Source of the DNA: Photorhabdus namnaonensis | GTDB taxonomy: Bacteria; Pseudomonadota; Gammaproteobacteria; Enterobacterales; Enterobacteriaceae | Direction: 5' to 3' | Length of the DNA: 64,000 bases | NCBI RefSeq assembly: GCF_001684335.1 | Contig: NZ_LOIC01000015.1 | Coordinates: 1 to 64,000 of the forward strand | In this document: positions 38,575 through 49,816 of the stretch, in pieces | Position numbering within the stretch: the stretch's first letter is position 1 | Layout of the letters: every line of letters begins with the position of its first letter | Notes under the pieces: model-generated | The model's input: the letters and a program-made list of their open reading frames with translations, nothing else | Database searches by the model: none | Told to the model about the DNA's origin: nothing | Position numbers and translations under genes: made by a program

Positions 38575-39641
38575 GACGTATTCTAATCACAGGTGGTGCA
38601 GGTTTTATTGGTTCCGCGGTTGTGCGGCATATCATTGATAATACAGAAGACAGCGTGGTTGTGGTTGATAGTCTGACTTACGCCGGTAATCTGGCGTCTC
38701 TTGCCCCAGTTGCAGATAGCTCTCGTTACGCGTTTGAACAGGTTGATATTTGTCAACGTGGAGCGCTGGATCGAGTTTTTGAGCAATATCAGCCGGATTG
38801 TGTGATGCATCTGGCGGCAGAAAGCCATGTGGATCGCTCTATTGATGGCCCGGCGGCATTTATCGAAACCAACATTGTGGGTACTTACACTTTGTTGGAA
38901 GCTGCGCGTGCTTTCTGGCAGAAACTCAGTGAAGAGAAACAGGCTGTTTTCCGCTTTCACCACATTTCAACAGATGAAGTGTATGGTGATTTACATGATG
39001 AAGAGGGCTTTTTTACCGAAACAACACCTTATGCGCCAAGCAGCCCATATTCGGCGTCCAAAGCGTCCAGCGATCATCTGGTAAGAGCATGGCACCGGAC
39101 TTATGGTTTACCGGTCATTATCACCAATTGTTCTAATAACTATGGTCCTTACCATTTCCCGGAAAAATTGATCCCACTGATGATCTTAAATGCATTAGCA
39201 GGAAAATCTTTACCGGTATATGGTGAAGGGGAACAAATTCGCGATTGGTTGTATGTGGAAGACCATGCCAGAGCACTCTATTTGGTTGTGACAGACGCTG
39301 AACCGGGCAAAACCTACAATATTGGTGGTCATAATGAACGTAAAAATATTGATGTGGTTTGTGCGATTTGTGAACTTCTGGAAGAATTTTGTCCTGAGAA
39401 ACCCGCGGGCATTGCGTATTATCGAGACTTGATTACTTATGTTGCGGATCGCCCTGGCCATGATATGCGTTATGCCATTGATGCGGAGAAAGTTGAGCGT
39501 GAGCTAGGCTGGAGACCACAAGAGACATTTGAATCAGGTATTCGTAAAACAGTTCAATGGTATTTGGAAAATGAAAACTGGTGGCGTAAAGTTCAAGACG
39601 GCTCTTATGCCGGTGAACGCCTTGGATTAGGTAAAAACTGA
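38571..39641 (+). CDS. rffG: dTDP-glucose 4,6-dehydratase
   Basis: RffG makes dTDP-4-keto-6-deoxyglucose, on the way to Fuc4NAc. From the TTG at 38571 it is 356 aa, next to 355 in E. coli, and starts with [20 protein letters not shown] lies 7 nt upstream of TTG, which is why I prefer it over an in-frame start at 38541 inside wecC. The active-site motif is [10 protein letters not shown] with STDEVYGD before it. A UUG start and the 4-bp overlap suggest translation coupled to wecC. Confidence 0.93.
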   Translation: MRRILITGGAGFIGSAVVRHIIDNTEDSVVVVDSLTYAGNLASLAPVADSSRYAFEQVDICQRGALDRVFEQYQPDCVMHLAAESHVDRSIDGPAAFIETNIVGTYTLLEAARAFWQKLSEEKQAVFRFHHISTDEVYGDLHDEEGFFTETTPYAPSSPYSASKASSDHLVRAWHRTYGLPVIITNCSNNYGPYHFPEKLIPLMILNALAGKSLPVYGEGEQIRDWLYVEDHARALYLVVTDAEPGKTYNIGGHNERKNIDVVCAICELLEEFCPEKPAGIAYYRDLITYVADRPGHDMRYAIDAEKVERELGWRPQETFESGIRKTVQWYLENENWWRKVQDGSYAGERLGLGKN

Positions 39642-39662
39642 ATGACGATGGGGGCAGTAAAT

Positions 39663-40544
39663 ATGAAAGGGATCATTCTGGCAGGTGGATCAGGAACCCG
39701 GTTGCATCCGATAACACAGGGTGTTTCCAAACAATTACTGCCAATTTATGATAAACCAATGATTTACTATCCTTTGTCAGTACTCATGTTGGCAGGGATA
39801 CGTGATATTCTGATTATCTCTACACCAGAAGATTTACCTTCTTTCCGCCGACTGTTAGGTGATGGCGACAGATTTGGTATTCACTTAAGCTATAAAGAAC
39901 AGCCATCACCGGATGGTTTAGCTCAGGCATTTTTGATTGGTGAGGAGTTCATCAACGGCGGGCCTTGCTGCTTGGTATTGGGAGACAATATCTACTTTGG
40001 ACAAGGGTTCAGCCCAAAATTGAGGAAGGTTGTGTCTCGTGGAAAAGGGGCGACTGTTTTTGGTTATCAAGTGATGGATCCTGAGCGATTTGGGGTGGTG
40101 GAATTTGATGACGCGTTCCGCGTTCTTTCTATTGAGGAAAAACCAGAAAAGCCAAAATCCAACTGGGCGGTAACCGGCCTCTATTTCTACGATAATCAAG
40201 TGGTGGATTTTGCCAAGCGGGTCAAGCCTTCTGCCAGAGGTGAACTAGAGATTACCAGTATTAACCAGATGTATTTGGAGCGTGGCGAACTAAACATTGA
40301 GTTGTTAGGGCGTGGTTTTGCCTGGTTGGATACTGGCACTCATGACAGCCTGATTGAGGCCAGCACTTTTGTACAGACTGTTGAGAAACGTCAGGGTTTT
40401 AAGATTGCCTGCCTTGAAGAGATTGCTTGGCGTAATGGTTGGCTGGATGATGTACAGTTAAGAGAAACAGTAAAATCCTTGTCAAAAACTGGCTATGGTC
40501 AATATCTGCTGGATCTGCTTCATGTCCGTGCGCGCCAATATTGA
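39663..40544 (+). CDS. rffH: Glucose-1-phosphate thymidylyltransferase
   Basis: RffH joins glucose-1-phosphate and dTTP to give dTDP-glucose. The ATG at 39663 gives 293 aa and the family start [18 protein letters not shown], whose glycine-rich loop binds the nucleotide. [15 protein letters not shown] and the [18 protein letters not shown] region are conserved. An in-frame ATG 21 nt upstream is possible but adds residues not seen in relatives. Its 3' end overlaps wecD by 23 bp. Confidence 0.94.
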   Translation: MKGIILAGGSGTRLHPITQGVSKQLLPIYDKPMIYYPLSVLMLAGIRDILIISTPEDLPSFRRLLGDGDRFGIHLSYKEQPSPDGLAQAFLIGEEFINGGPCCLVLGDNIYFGQGFSPKLRKVVSRGKGATVFGYQVMDPERFGVVEFDDAFRVLSIEEKPEKPKSNWAVTGLYFYDNQVVDFAKRVKPSARGELEITSINQMYLERGELNIELLGRGFAWLDTGTHDSLIEASTFVQTVEKRQGFKIACLEEIAWRNGWLDDVQLRETVKSLSKTGYGQYLLDLLHVRARQY

Positions 40545-41232
40545 ACTATTAGAGTGGGATAGCCACTATTTTGGCTTGTCCACCGCTCGCCTTGATTTCA
40601 CACCTGATGCCGGTCTGCTAACCTCATCTCAGTTAGATCAGTATGCTTTAGTGCAAGCTAAAGTACCTGCGCAGCGATTGGATATTATTGATGGCTTATC
40701 CGCGTTGGGCTTTTCGCTAGTGGAAGGGGAAGTAGACTTTTCCTTAATGATTGGCATAGAAAATGCTAAAGACAATTCTGAAAGTAATCTACTTTCGGCT
40801 GAGCGGCGGGATATCCCGATGTTGAAAGAGGTGGCTTCCAACGTATTTCCTTTAAGTCGTTTTCGAACCCCGTGGTATCAACCACAGGATAGTGGTCGTT
40901 TTTACGCGACTTGGGTTGAAAAAGCGGTATTGGGGACATTTGATCATCAATGTTTGCTAGTAAATGGAGATAACGGGCAACCCGCAGGATTTGTTACTTT
41001 ACGGGATATTGGGGCAGGAGAGGCTCGTATGGGTTTGTTGGCCGTATTCCCAGAAAATATTGGTTGTGGTATTGGTTCAAAATTGATGTTGGCGGCGCAG
41101 CAGTGGTGTCAACGCCACCAAATACGGCAGTTAAGGATTGCGACACAAACCAGCAACATTGCTGCTTTGCGCCTTTATACACGCAGTGGTGCGTTTGTGG
41201 AAAGCACCGCGTATTGGTTATACAGGGGATGA
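40522..41232 (+). CDS. wecD: dTDP-4-amino-4,6-dideoxygalactose N-acetyltransferase
   Basis: WecD (RffC) acetylates dTDP-Fuc4N with acetyl-CoA to give the Fuc4NAc donor. The 236-aa GNAT protein starts with [13 protein letters not shown], matching E. coli, and ends with the typical [24 protein letters not shown] acetyltransferase segment. It lies within the operon, its start nested in the end of rffH and its stop one base before the wecE start codon. It is less conserved than its neighbours, especially in the first 90 residues. Confidence 0.92.
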   Translation: MSVRANIELLEWDSHYFGLSTARLDFTPDAGLLTSSQLDQYALVQAKVPAQRLDIIDGLSALGFSLVEGEVDFSLMIGIENAKDNSESNLLSAERRDIPMLKEVASNVFPLSRFRTPWYQPQDSGRFYATWVEKAVLGTFDHQCLLVNGDNGQPAGFVTLRDIGAGEARMGLLAVFPENIGCGIGSKLMLAAQQWCQRHQIRQLRIATQTSNIAALRLYTRSGAFVESTAYWLYRG

Positions 41233-41233
41233 A

Positions 41234-42364
41234 ATGATTCCATTTAACAAACCACCAGTAGTTGGCACTGAATTAGATTACATGAAGCAAGCAATGGAGA
41301 GCGGTAAGCTTTGCGGGGATGGTGGTTTCACCAAACGTTGTGAAGAGTGGATGGAACAACATTTCAATTGTCCGAAAGTTCTATTAACACCATCTTGTAC
41401 CGCTGCACTGGAAATGGCGGCTATTTTGCTGAATATCCAACCCGGTGATGAAGTTATTATGCCGAGTTTCACTTTCGTTTCCAGTTCTAACGCGTTTGTA
41501 CTGCGTGGGGCGACCATTGTATTTGTGGATATCCGCCCGGATACCATGAATATTGATGAAACCAAAATCGAAGCAGCAATTACAGCTAGAACACGCGTGA
41601 TTGTTCCAGTGCATTACGCCGGTGTGGCCTGTGAAATGGATACCATTATGGCTCTGGCAGAGAAATATAACCTGTTTGTCGTGGAAGATGCTGCGCAGGG
41701 GGTAATGTCTACTTATAAAGGGCGTGCACTGGGAACTATTGGACATATTGGTTGCTACAGTTTCCACGAAACCAAAAACTACTCTTCTGGTGGTGAAGGT
41801 GGTGCAGCGCTTCTCAATGATCAATCACTGATTTCCCGTGCGGAAATTGTTCGCGAAAAAGGGACTAATCGTAGTCAGTTTTTCCGTGGTCAAGTTGATA
41901 AATATACTTGGCGCGATATTGGTTCGAGTTATCTGATGTCGGAGCTTCAGGCTGCTTATTTGTGGGCGCAATTGGAAGAGGCTGAAAAAATCAATGAGCG
42001 TCGCCTTGCCTTGTGGAATACCTATTATCAAGCATTAAAACCGCTGGCTGATGCTGATCTCCTGACATTGGCCGTCATACCGGAAGGGTTGGAGCATAAT
42101 GCTCATATGTTCTATATCAAGCTGAAAGATGTTGAAGAACGCTCAGCATTCAATAGCTATATGAAGGACGCGGGTGTACTAACGGTATTCCATTATGTTT
42201 CTCTGCACACCAGCCCCGGCGGTGAAAAATTTGGCCGTTTTCACGGGGAAGACCGTTTTACTACTTGTGAAAGTGATCGTCTAGTGCGTTTGCCGATGTT
42301 TTACAACATAACAGACGCTGAACAGCAGATAGTCATCAAACATATTCGGGAATACTTCGCCTGA
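41234..42364 (+). CDS. wecE: dTDP-4-amino-4,6-dideoxy-D-galactose transaminase
   Basis: WecE is a DegT/AryC1-type PLP aminotransferase that converts dTDP-4-keto-6-deoxyglucose to dTDP-Fuc4N with glutamate. The start at 41234 gives 376 aa, exactly the E. coli size, beginning MIPFNKPPVVG. Lys181 in SFHETKNYSSGGEGG is the PLP lysine. An open frame reaches back to 41138 but only overlaps wecD. AGGGGA stands upstream of the start. Confidence 0.96.
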   Translation: MIPFNKPPVVGTELDYMKQAMESGKLCGDGGFTKRCEEWMEQHFNCPKVLLTPSCTAALEMAAILLNIQPGDEVIMPSFTFVSSSNAFVLRGATIVFVDIRPDTMNIDETKIEAAITARTRVIVPVHYAGVACEMDTIMALAEKYNLFVVEDAAQGVMSTYKGRALGTIGHIGCYSFHETKNYSSGGEGGAALLNDQSLISRAEIVREKGTNRSQFFRGQVDKYTWRDIGSSYLMSELQAAYLWAQLEEAEKINERRLALWNTYYQALKPLADADLLTLAVIPEGLEHNAHMFYIKLKDVEERSAFNSYMKDAGVLTVFHYVSLHTSPGGEKFGRFHGEDRFTTCESDRLVRLPMFYNITDAEQQIVIKHIREYFA

Positions 42365-42365
42365 T

Positions 42366-43616
42366 ATGTCGTTAGCTAAAGCATCAATATGGACTGCGGG
42401 CTCCACACTGATAAAAATCGGTGTGGGGCTTTTAATCGTTAAATTACTGGCGGTTGCTTTTGGCCCCAGTGGAGTTGGGCAGGCGGGTAATTTCCGTCAG
42501 CTTATCACTGTGCTTGGGGTGTTGGCTGGCGCCGGTATTTTTAACGGTGTGACTAAATATGTTGCTGAGTATCAGCAGCAGCCGGAAAGATTGCGTGCGG
42601 TACTGGGAACCTCTTCTGCCATTATCCTTGGGTTTTCCACGCTGTTGGCAGTGATTTTTTTGCTGTTTAGCGGGTATATCAGTGTTGGGTTATTTGGTCA
42701 TCAAGATTATGAGCCCGTTGTGCAGGCACTCGCCTTTATTCAAATGGGGATTGCTTTTGCCAACTATTTCTTGGCTATTTTGAAAGGATACCGAGATGCT
42801 CAGAGGAATGCGCTGGCAATTATTTTAGGTAGCGTGATTGGCGTGATGGCCTATTATCTCTGTTTTGTTCTTGGTGGGTATAAAGGTGCCTTGGCGGGTT
42901 TGGCTTTAGTGCCTGCATTAATTATATTTCCTGCGGGATTGATGGTTTGGCGTCTCAAAGCGGTATCGATTTCAAGTTTTAAACCCATGTGGGATAAGGT
43001 ACTGGCTGGTCAGCTTGGCAAGTTTACCCTTATGGCCCTGCTGACTTCTATTACTTTACCGGTTGCCTACATTATGATGCGAAATCTGCTGGCAGCGCGT
43101 TATAGTTGGCACGATGTGGGTATCTGGCAAGGTGTAAGCAGTATTTCCGATGCTTACCTGCAATTTATCACAGCATCTTTTACTGTTTATTTGTTGCCAA
43201 CGCTTTCACGATTGCAGGGTAAGAGCGAAATATCAAATGAGATAATTAAGGCGCTGAAATTTGTTTTGCCTGCGGTGGCGGTTGCAAGTTTTACTGTATG
43301 GCTGTTGCGTGATTTTGCCATTTGGTTACTGTTTTCTGACAAATTTACTGCTATGCGTGATCTCTTTGCCTGGCAGTTGGTGGGTGATGTTCTGAAAGTG
43401 GGCGCTTATGTTTTTGGCTATTTGGTGATTGCCAAGGCTGCATTGCGTTTTTATGTGTTGACAGAAGTTAGCCAGTTTTTACTGCTTACTGGTTTTGCCC
43501 ACTGGCTCATTCCTGTAAATGGAGCGTTAGGTGCGGCACAGGCTTATATGGCAACTTACATTATTTATTTCACCCTTTGTTGTGGTGCATTTCTTATTTA
43601 TCGTAGGCGAGCATGA
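42366..43616 (+). CDS. wzxE: ECA lipid III flippase WzxE
   Basis: WzxE flips the undecaprenyl-linked ECA trisaccharide across the inner membrane. The 416-aa protein has about 12 hydrophobic segments typical of the MOP/PST flippase family. Its N terminus [15 protein letters not shown] and the segment [18 protein letters not shown] are nearly identical to E. coli. It starts one base after the wecE stop and overlaps wecF by 4 bp. Confidence 0.95.
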   Translation: MSLAKASIWTAGSTLIKIGVGLLIVKLLAVAFGPSGVGQAGNFRQLITVLGVLAGAGIFNGVTKYVAEYQQQPERLRAVLGTSSAIILGFSTLLAVIFLLFSGYISVGLFGHQDYEPVVQALAFIQMGIAFANYFLAILKGYRDAQRNALAIILGSVIGVMAYYLCFVLGGYKGALAGLALVPALIIFPAGLMVWRLKAVSISSFKPMWDKVLAGQLGKFTLMALLTSITLPVAYIMMRNLLAARYSWHDVGIWQGVSSISDAYLQFITASFTVYLLPTLSRLQGKSEISNEIIKALKFVLPAVAVASFTVWLLRDFAIWLLFSDKFTAMRDLFAWQLVGDVLKVGAYVFGYLVIAKAALRFYVLTEVSQFLLLTGFAHWLIPVNGALGAAQAYMATYIIYFTLCCGAFLIYRRRA

Positions 43617-44698
43617 CAACCCTAATTCACGTTTTGGGATCTGATATTCCACATCACAATCGAACAGTATTGCGCTTTTTTAATGACGTCTTAGCACAAG
43701 AAATTGGTTTTTTAGCCAAACCGAAGTTTATGGTAGTGACTGGGAATCGCGCGTTATTGGATGATTGTTCGTCATTGGAGATGGAATTCTTCGACAGTAA
43801 AAAATCTTTGGCGCAGGCTGTTATTGCTCAAGCGCGTTCAGATAGAGGTTGTCGGTTTTTTTTTCACGGCCAATTTAATGTGAGCTTGTGGTTGGCGCTG
43901 TTGTCAGGAAAAATCAAACGTAATCAGTTTTGGTGGCATGCCTGGGGCGCTGATCTGTATGAAGACTCCCGTCAGTTAAAATTCCGTCTATTTTATTTCT
44001 TGCGTCGTCTGGCGCAGCGTCGGGTAGGGCATGTGTTTGCGGTTCGTGGAGATCTCTATTTTTATTCTCAACATCATCCGAACGTACCGACATCATTGCT
44101 CTATTTTCCAACCAGAATGGAACCTGCTTTGACAATGGCAGAAAGAACACCTGTTGAAGATGGCAAAATGACCATTTTGTTGGGGAATTCCGGTGATCGA
44201 TCGAACCGCCATATTACGGCATTGAAAACTATTCATAAGCAGTTTGGCGATAAGGTGCGAATCATTATCCCAATGGGTTATCCTGAAAACAATCAGGTTT
44301 ATATCAATCAGGTTGAACAGGCTGCTTTATCGCTGTTCCGGCCAGAAAATTTGAACATTATTAAGCAAAATATGGTGTTTGATGATTATCTGGCATTACT
44401 GCGTTGTTGTGATTTAGGGTATTTCATGTTTAATCGCCAGCAGGGGATTGGAACAATTTGTCTGTTGATACAATTTGGTGTGCCGTTTGTACTTAGTCGT
44501 CAGAATCTTTTTTGGCGGGATTTGACAGAACAGCAAGTGCCGGTATTTTTTTCTGGTGATCCTTTAGATAACCAACTGATTGCGGAAGCACAACGGCAGA
44601 TGCTCTCTCTGGACAGAAACGCGATAGCTTTCTTTAGCCCGAATTTTATTGATGGTTGGCGGCAGGCGCTAGCGAAAGCGGCGGGAGAGCAGCAATGA
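43613..44698 (+). CDS. wecF: dTDP-Fuc4NAc:lipid II Fuc4NAc transferase
   Basis: WecF (RffT) adds Fuc4NAc to lipid II to complete the ECA trisaccharide unit. The 361-aa glycosyltransferase is soluble or peripheral, with no clear membrane span. It has the family start [15 protein letters not shown] and the internal [10 protein letters not shown] segment. It overlaps both neighbours by 4 bp (wzxE and wzyE), so the last ECA genes are translationally coupled. Confidence 0.94.
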   Translation: MTTLIHVLGSDIPHHNRTVLRFFNDVLAQEIGFLAKPKFMVVTGNRALLDDCSSLEMEFFDSKKSLAQAVIAQARSDRGCRFFFHGQFNVSLWLALLSGKIKRNQFWWHAWGADLYEDSRQLKFRLFYFLRRLAQRRVGHVFAVRGDLYFYSQHHPNVPTSLLYFPTRMEPALTMAERTPVEDGKMTILLGNSGDRSNRHITALKTIHKQFGDKVRIIIPMGYPENNQVYINQVEQAALSLFRPENLNIIKQNMVFDDYLALLRCCDLGYFMFNRQQGIGTICLLIQFGVPFVLSRQNLFWRDLTEQQVPVFFSGDPLDNQLIAEAQRQMLSLDRNAIAFFSPNFIDGWRQALAKAAGEQQ

Positions 44699-46074
44699 CT
44701 TTAACGCAGTTTAGCGGATTATTTGTTGTTTACTTGATATCACTGGTTTTCATCCTGACGCTGACTTATCAGGAATTCCGGCGTGTACGTTTTAATTTTA
44801 ATATATTCTTCTCATTGCTTTATTTGCTGACATTCTATTTTGGTTTCCCACTGACGTGTTTGTTGGTTTTCCAATTTGATGTTGAAGTGGTGCCTGTAGA
44901 CGCCTTACTACACGCTCTACTGGCTGCGACCTGTTTTTATGGTATTTATTACGTCAGTTATAAAACACGGTTAAGAAAGTCGTCTATGCGGCCTAAAGCA
45001 CCGGTATTTACCATGAACCGGGTAGAGACTAACTTTACATGGTTACTACTGGCATCAGTTGCGGTGGTGACAGTGGGGCTGTTCTTTATGCAAAACGGTT
45101 TTCTACTGTTTAAATTACAGTCATACAGTCAAATTTTTTCCAGTCAGGTTTCCGGTGTTGCCCTAAAACGGTTCTTTTACTTCTTTATTCCTGCCATGTT
45201 AGTGGTCTATTTCTTGAAGCCGACACAGTTACGCTGGTTGTTTTTTCTGATGAGCACAGTTGCTTTTGGGATACTGACTTATGTCATTGTTGGCGGAACA
45301 CGGGCTAATATTATCATTGCGTTCGCGTTGTTTCTGTTTATTGGCATTGTGCGTGGTTGGATAACCTTGTGGATGTTGGTAACGGCGGGCGCAATAGGGA
45401 TTGTTGGCATGTTTTGGTTGGCGCTCAAACGTTATAGTTTGGATGTCAGTGGTGCAGAAGCGTTTTATACTTTCCTCTACCTGACAAGGGATACTTTCTC
45501 ACCGTGGGAAAATTTTGCGTTACTGCTGAATAACTACGACAAAATTGATTTTCAGGGGTTGGCGCCTATTATCCGTGATTTCTATGTCTTTATTCCAAGT
45601 TGGCTTTGGCCGGGACGCCCTGATGCTGTATTGAATTCTGCGAATTATTTTACTTGGGAAGTACTGGATAATCACTCTGGTCTGGCAATCTCCCCGACTC
45701 TGATAGGCTCTCTGGTTGTGATGGGGGGCGTGCTGTTTATTCCGGTTGGTGCGATTGTTGTTGGATTGATAATTAAGTGGTTTGACTGGATTTATGAATT
45801 AGGAAAACAGGAGACTAATCGTTATAAGGCCGCTATCTTGCAGGCATTCTGCTTTGGCGCGATCTTCAACATGATTGTATTAGCTCGTGAAGGCGTGGAT
45901 TCATTTGTTTCTCGTGTAGTGTTTTTCTGTATTATTTTTGGCTTATGTCTAGTAACTGCTAAGTTATTGTACTGGTTATTTGAGAGTGCAGGGCTGATTA
46001 AAAAGTATCTGACTAGCAACTTGGTTGTATCACAAAAACGTCCGCTACAATGTAAGGAAAGAAAATGGAGCTAA
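44695..46074 (+). CDS. wzyE: ECA polymerase WzyE
   Basis: WzyE polymerises ECA trisaccharide units in the periplasm. The ATG at 44695 gives 459 aa with about 12 hydrophobic segments. It is about 10 residues longer than the E. coli protein, mostly at the C terminus. GGGAG lies 8 nt upstream, and the start overlaps the wecF stop (ATGA). A longer frame that reaches back to 44656 lies within wecF and is not preferred. Confidence 0.93.
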   Translation: MTLTQFSGLFVVYLISLVFILTLTYQEFRRVRFNFNIFFSLLYLLTFYFGFPLTCLLVFQFDVEVVPVDALLHALLAATCFYGIYYVSYKTRLRKSSMRPKAPVFTMNRVETNFTWLLLASVAVVTVGLFFMQNGFLLFKLQSYSQIFSSQVSGVALKRFFYFFIPAMLVVYFLKPTQLRWLFFLMSTVAFGILTYVIVGGTRANIIIAFALFLFIGIVRGWITLWMLVTAGAIGIVGMFWLALKRYSLDVSGAEAFYTFLYLTRDTFSPWENFALLLNNYDKIDFQGLAPIIRDFYVFIPSWLWPGRPDAVLNSANYFTWEVLDNHSGLAISPTLIGSLVVMGGVLFIPVGAIVVGLIIKWFDWIYELGKQETNRYKAAILQAFCFGAIFNMIVLAREGVDSFVSRVVFFCIIFGLCLVTAKLLYWLFESAGLIKKYLTSNLVVSQKRPLQCKERKWS

Positions 46075-46802
46075 ACAATATTCCTAAATACAGTATTCGT
46101 GGTCTGAATATTTGGGGTTTCCGTGGTATGGCACACTTTCTTGACCATATTTTTCAACGCGGACAGGTAAAAACGGGTACTCTGGTTGCGATTAATGCGG
46201 AAAAAGTTCTGACGGCAGAGGAAGATCAAGCTTTAAGTACACTGCTGAGTGACGCAGAATATCTGTATGCTGATGGTATCAGTATTGTACGTGCTATTCG
46301 CCGTAAATACCCTGATGCTGAAGTTTCTCGTGTGGCGGGCGCTGATTTATGGGAAGCCATCATGGAGCGTGCCGGCAAAGAAGGCACACCTATTTTTCTG
46401 GTTGGGGGTAAACCAGAGATATTGGAACAGACGGAAAGTAAACTGCGAGCTCAGTGGAACGTCAATATTGTTGGCAGCCAGAACGGTTATTTCACGCCAG
46501 AAGAACGTCATGCTGTTTTTGAACGGATTCATGCCAGCGGTGCGGCGATTGTGACAGTTGCAATGGGATCGCCTAAACAGGAAGTTTTTATGCGTGACTG
46601 TCGAGAAATTCATTCAGATGCGTTGTATATGGGAATTGGCGGTACTTATGACGTCTTTACCGGCCATGTAAAACGTGCGCCAAAAGCATGGCAGAATTTG
46701 GGTCTTGAATGGCTTTATCGTCTGTTATCACAACCAAGCCGTATTCGTCGCCAGTTCAAGTTACTGAAATTTCTTGGATATTATTGCAGTGGTCGTCTGT
46801 AA
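46065..46802 (+). CDS. wecG: UDP-ManNAcA transferase (lipid II synthase)
   Basis: WecG transfers ManNAcA from UDP-ManNAcA to lipid I to make ECA lipid II. The 245-aa protein is a WecG/TagA/CpsF (GT26) family member with [20 protein letters not shown] and VAMGSPKQE motifs and the C-terminal [16 protein letters not shown] segment. It overlaps the wzyE end by 10 bp and is the last gene of the ECA operon. Its first 15 residues differ from E. coli. Confidence 0.95.
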   Translation: MELNNIPKYSIRGLNIWGFRGMAHFLDHIFQRGQVKTGTLVAINAEKVLTAEEDQALSTLLSDAEYLYADGISIVRAIRRKYPDAEVSRVAGADLWEAIMERAGKEGTPIFLVGGKPEILEQTESKLRAQWNVNIVGSQNGYFTPEERHAVFERIHASGAAIVTVAMGSPKQEVFMRDCREIHSDALYMGIGGTYDVFTGHVKRAPKAWQNLGLEWLYRLLSQPSRIRRQFKLLKFLGYYCSGRL

Positions 46803-47061
46803 ATCCGTTTCTTGCCTGTCGTGTAAATTTTCGTCAGGCGATACTTTCTTCGGTCAATACGATGAGTTTATTCCACAATATTTATCTAACAGTTTGATCC
46901 TGCCGGATTTTCACTATTTGTAGTTAATTATTGGATAATTTTTTATTCCACTCAGTGAAAAAACATGTTTTGATCCCTGACCTTTTTATGGCTGATTAAC
47001 ATCAGTCTTGTACGTTTTTATTAATTGCACATTACAACATATAACAATGGACAGGGAATTT

Positions 47062-48438
47062 ATGGCAGATCAACAACATAGCTTGCAACGGGGTTTAGAA
47101 GCCCGTCATATAGAGCTGATCGCATTAGGCGGCACAATTGGTGTCGGTCTGTTTATGGGCTCGGCCAGTACACTGAAATGGGCTGGTCCTTCCGTTTTGC
47201 TGGCTTACATTATTGCCGGAATTTTTGTTTTTTTCATTATGCGATCGATGGGAGAAATGCTGTTTCTTGAACCTGTCACAGGTTCTTTCGCCTCTTTTGG
47301 GCATAAATATCTCAGCCCATATTGGGGATGCCTCACCGCTTGGGGCTATTGGTTTATGTGGGTGGCGGTAGGAATATCAGAAATAACGGCTATCGGGGTT
47401 TATGCTGAGTTTTGGTTCCCTGAACTTCCTCAGTGGGTATCAGCATTGATTGCGGTGGCACTGGTCGCTTTGGCTAACCTCGCGGCGGTACGTCTTTATG
47501 GTGAGCTGGAATTTTGGTTTGCGATGATTAAGGTGACCACAATTATTGTCATGATTCTGATTGGCTTGGGATTGATATTTTTCGGTATTGGTAATCAATG
47601 GCAGCCTATTGGGTTGGATAATCTGACTGTGTATGGCGGTTTCTTTGCGGGTAATTGGCAAGGGTTCTTGTTTGCGCTCTGTATTGTGGTTGCATCTTAT
47701 CAGGGTGTGGAGTTGGTTGGTATCACTGCGGGGGAAGCGAAGAACCCTCAGGTGACATTGAAAAAAGCGATTAACAATATTCTCTGGCGTATCCTGATTT
47801 TCTACGTGGGCGCGATCTTTATTGTAGTGACATTATTTCCGTGGACAGAAGTGGGTTCACAGGGCAGCCCGTTCGTAATGACATTTACCAAAGTAGGGAT
47901 CACCTCAGCGGCAGCTGTGATTAACTTTGTTGTATTGACCGCTGCGCTTTCCGGCTGTAATAGCGGTATGTACAGTGGTGGACGGATGCTCTATGCGTTG
48001 GCGCAAAACCGTCAGCTGCCTTCATCATTGACTAAATTGTCAAAGAATGGGGTGCCGGTAATTTGTATTGCTATCACTATCTTATGTTTGATTGTGGGCT
48101 CTAGTTTGAATTACTTAATCCCAAATCCGCAGGCAGTTTTTGTTTATGTGTACAGTGCTAGTGTACTGCCAGGAATGGTTCCGTGGTTTGTTATTCTGGT
48201 GAGCCAGTTGCGTTTTCGTCAGCACCATCAGCAAGCACTGAAGCGACATGGTTTTAAATCTATCCTGTTCCCCTATGTCAATTATCTGACATTAGCATTT
48301 TTATGTTGTGTGTTGATCGGTATGGCAATTAACCCGGATACCCGTTTCTCATTGCTGGTAGGTGGGGGATTTTTGTTGATGGTGTCGCTGATTTATTGGT
48401 TGGTGACGCTTTTTAACGGTAAAAAACTTAAAGCGTGA
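47062..48438 (+). CDS. thrP: Amino acid permease ThrP/YifK
   Basis: This 458-aa APC-family symporter has 12 predicted membrane helices and is about three-quarters identical by eye to E. coli YifK, renamed ThrP for threonine uptake. The signature [24 protein letters not shown] is at the N terminus. The ATG at 47062 has AGGGAA just upstream; a longer frame back to 47008 lacks one. In E. coli and Salmonella yifK is repressed by Lrp and the GcvB small RNA; I did not find a clear GcvB target here. It sits between wecG and the tRNA operon, as in E. coli. Confidence 0.93.
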   Translation: MADQQHSLQRGLEARHIELIALGGTIGVGLFMGSASTLKWAGPSVLLAYIIAGIFVFFIMRSMGEMLFLEPVTGSFASFGHKYLSPYWGCLTAWGYWFMWVAVGISEITAIGVYAEFWFPELPQWVSALIAVALVALANLAAVRLYGELEFWFAMIKVTTIIVMILIGLGLIFFGIGNQWQPIGLDNLTVYGGFFAGNWQGFLFALCIVVASYQGVELVGITAGEAKNPQVTLKKAINNILWRILIFYVGAIFIVVTLFPWTEVGSQGSPFVMTFTKVGITSAAAVINFVVLTAALSGCNSGMYSGGRMLYALAQNRQLPSSLTKLSKNGVPVICIAITILCLIVGSSLNYLIPNPQAVFVYVYSASVLPGMVPWFVILVSQLRFRQHHQQALKRHGFKSILFPYVNYLTLAFLCCVLIGMAINPDTRFSLLVGGGFLLMVSLIYWLVTLFNGKKLKA

Positions 48439-48545
48439 TCGGCTGATTTACTGTCATGGTGGTAGTGAGTAGGGAAATTAAGGGATGGCTTTATCTACGA
48501 AATGAACAAGGTGTAATCAAACGCATCATTTCTTTAAAAAAGCAC

Positions 48546-48574
48546 TGGACAGTAAATCATTAAATCCGTACTAT
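48546..48574 (+). promoter_or_regulatory. Promoter of the argX-type tRNA operon
   Basis: TGGACA (48546-48551) and TACTAT (48569-48574) are 17 bp apart, followed by the C-rich discriminator CCCCATCCGC. GC-rich discriminators are typical of stringently controlled stable-RNA promoters. Boxes assigned by eye. Confidence 0.6.
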
Positions 48575-48595
48575 CCCCATCCGCAACGGCGTTAA

Positions 48596-48672
<77 letters not shown>

Positions 48673-48747
48673 TTATTTGCGTGCAAGAGCTGCGGTGATG
48701 TATTACGCTGTTGGGTAGTTAAGTGTTTAGCAGTAAATAGTTGTTAT

Positions 48748-48824
48748 GGTGGCTATAGCTCAGTTGGTAGAGCCCTGGATTGTGATTCCAGTTGTCGTGG
48801 GTTCGAGTCCCATTAGCCACCCCA
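48748..48824 (+). tRNA. hisR: tRNA-His (GTG)
   Basis: This is a complete gene with encoded CCA. It includes the extra 5' G that is typical of tRNA-His. The anticodon loop TTGTGAT gives GTG. Confidence 0.97.
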
Positions 48825-48839
48825 TCTTTTTTATGACAC

Positions 48840-48926
48840 GCGAGGGTGGCGGAATTGGTAGACGCGCTAGCTTCAGGTGTTAGTGTCCTTACGGACGTGG
48901 GGGTTCAAGTCCCCCCTTTCGCACCA
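48840..48926 (+). tRNA. leuT: tRNA-Leu (CAG)
   Basis: This is an 87-nt class II tRNA with a long variable arm (GTGTCCTTACGGACGT) and encoded CCA. GCGAGGG pairs with CTTTCGC. The anticodon loop TTCAGGT gives CAG. Confidence 0.97.
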
Positions 48927-48966
48927 TAAAAAAGAGAAAAGAAGAAATAGAAAATACAGAAAATTT

Positions 48967-49043
48967 CGGCGAGTAGCGCAGCTTGGTAGCGCAACTGGTT
49001 TGGGACCAGTGGGTCGGAGGTTCGAATCCTCTCTCGCCGACCA
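48967..49043 (+). tRNA. proM: tRNA-Pro (TGG)
   Basis: This is a 77-nt gene with encoded CCA. CGGCGAG pairs with CTCGCCG. The anticodon stem ACTGG/CCAGT holds TTTGGGA, giving TGG. Confidence 0.97.
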
Positions 49044-49054
49044 AATTCTAAAAG

Positions 49055-49077
49055 AACCCTGCAATGCAGGGTTTTTT
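49055..49077 (+). terminator. tRNA operon terminator
   Basis: AACCCTGC pairs with GCAGGGTT around AAT and runs into six T residues, 11 bp after tRNA-Pro. Confidence 0.92.
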
Positions 49078-49251
49078 GCATTTTATCCCTTTTTGCCCTC
49101 TCTCCGACTTTTTGTTTCCCTTCCTAATCCATGCACCTTCAAGTTGTGCTCTGTTGATGCAAATTTAGTGGATTATTTTTTTGAAAATAACTATTTGTTT
49201 TGTATGTAAATTTCTTATTTTTTGTATTTTGACGACAATTGATATATTAGC

Positions 49252-49269
49252 TGTCTCAAATAAGAGACT
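49252..49269 (+). promoter_or_regulatory. GlrR-type activator site 1
   Basis: TGTC-N10-GACT matches the GlrR (YfhA) recognition pattern TGTC-N10-GACA at seven of eight positions and shares the 16-bp palindrome GTCTCAAATAAGAGAC with site 2. It lies about 200 bp upstream of glmZ. Confidence 0.75.
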
Positions 49270-49314
49270 TATAACCAATTGAATTATAATGAAAATAATA
49301 AATACCTTGTGTTT

Positions 49315-49332
49315 TGTCTCAAATAAGAGACA
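49315..49332 (+). promoter_or_regulatory. GlrR-type activator site 2
   Basis: TGTC-N10-GACA is a perfect match to the GlrR (YfhA) recognition pattern described for glmY and glmZ promoters of enterobacteria. It is 63 bp after site 1 and about 120 bp upstream of the glmZ start, a usual place for a sigma-54 activator. Confidence 0.8.
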
Positions 49333-49426
49333 GTGCATAAAATGGATTTTGTGATGATTCGATTTGTTGTTGTAATAAATAGAGAAATAGCTGATGAAGC
49401 GAGGCAGCTTTCATTTGAATAAAAGT

Positions 49427-49442
49427 TGGCACGCTAAATGCA
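49427..49442 (+). promoter_or_regulatory. Sigma-54 promoter of glmZ
   Basis: TGGCAC-N5-ATGCA agrees with the sigma-54 consensus TGGCAC-N5-TTGCA at all but one position. The GG at 49428-49429 and the GC at 49440-49441 have the required spacing. It places the transcript start at about 49453-49454, exactly where glmZ homology begins. Confidence 0.85.
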
Positions 49443-49453
49443 TTACTATAAAC

Positions 49454-49670
49454 GTAGATGCTCATCCTATTTCTTATGATTGCGTATGCTTCATAAACCC
49501 AGGGATGATGCAGAGCCGATTATCGGTGCCTATTGTCCATGTCACAGATGAGTAAGATATAACCCTCTTTTCATCGCCGACCGGACTCAACGTTGAGTGA
49601 GGCACTATCCGTCTGTAGACCTGATTGTATTTGTACACCTATCTTTGTTTTTAAGGTAGGTGTTTTTTTT
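49454..49670 (+). ncRNA. glmZ: Small regulatory RNA GlmZ
   Basis: From GTAGATGCTCAT onward this sequence follows E. coli GlmZ. Shared blocks include CTTCATAAAC, GCAGAGCCG, CAACGTTGAGTGA, AGACCTG and the final terminator hairpin CACCTATC...GGTAGGTG with eight T residues. GlmZ base-pairs with the glmS mRNA leader, with Hfq, to increase glucosamine-6-phosphate synthase production; RapZ and RNase E destroy it unless GlmY competes. E. coli also has glmZ just upstream of hemY. The middle part (about 49540-49600) is poorly conserved. Two GlrR-type sites and a sigma-54 promoter lie upstream. Confidence 0.92.
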
Positions 49671-49816
49671 ATTTCTAAAAGATATATCTGGTAGGTTTAT
49701 ATACTGTTTAGGTATTACTATCTAATATAAACAGAACTGAAAATATGATGGTTAGTTTTTTGCTATAAAATTAATTCAGTTACTTCGTTCCTAAACTTAT
49801 CTTAAGGGGAATATTG

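Noticed and set aside
48877-49209. 110-codon plus-strand frame across tRNA-Leu and tRNA-Pro
   Set aside because: It is the translation of two tRNA genes and the terminator, not a protein gene.
49253-49331. Two copies of GTCTCAAATAAGAGAC as a CRISPR or IS-end repeat
   Set aside because: Only two copies, no spacers of constant size and no transposase; they fit GlrR activator sites upstream of a sigma-54 promoter.
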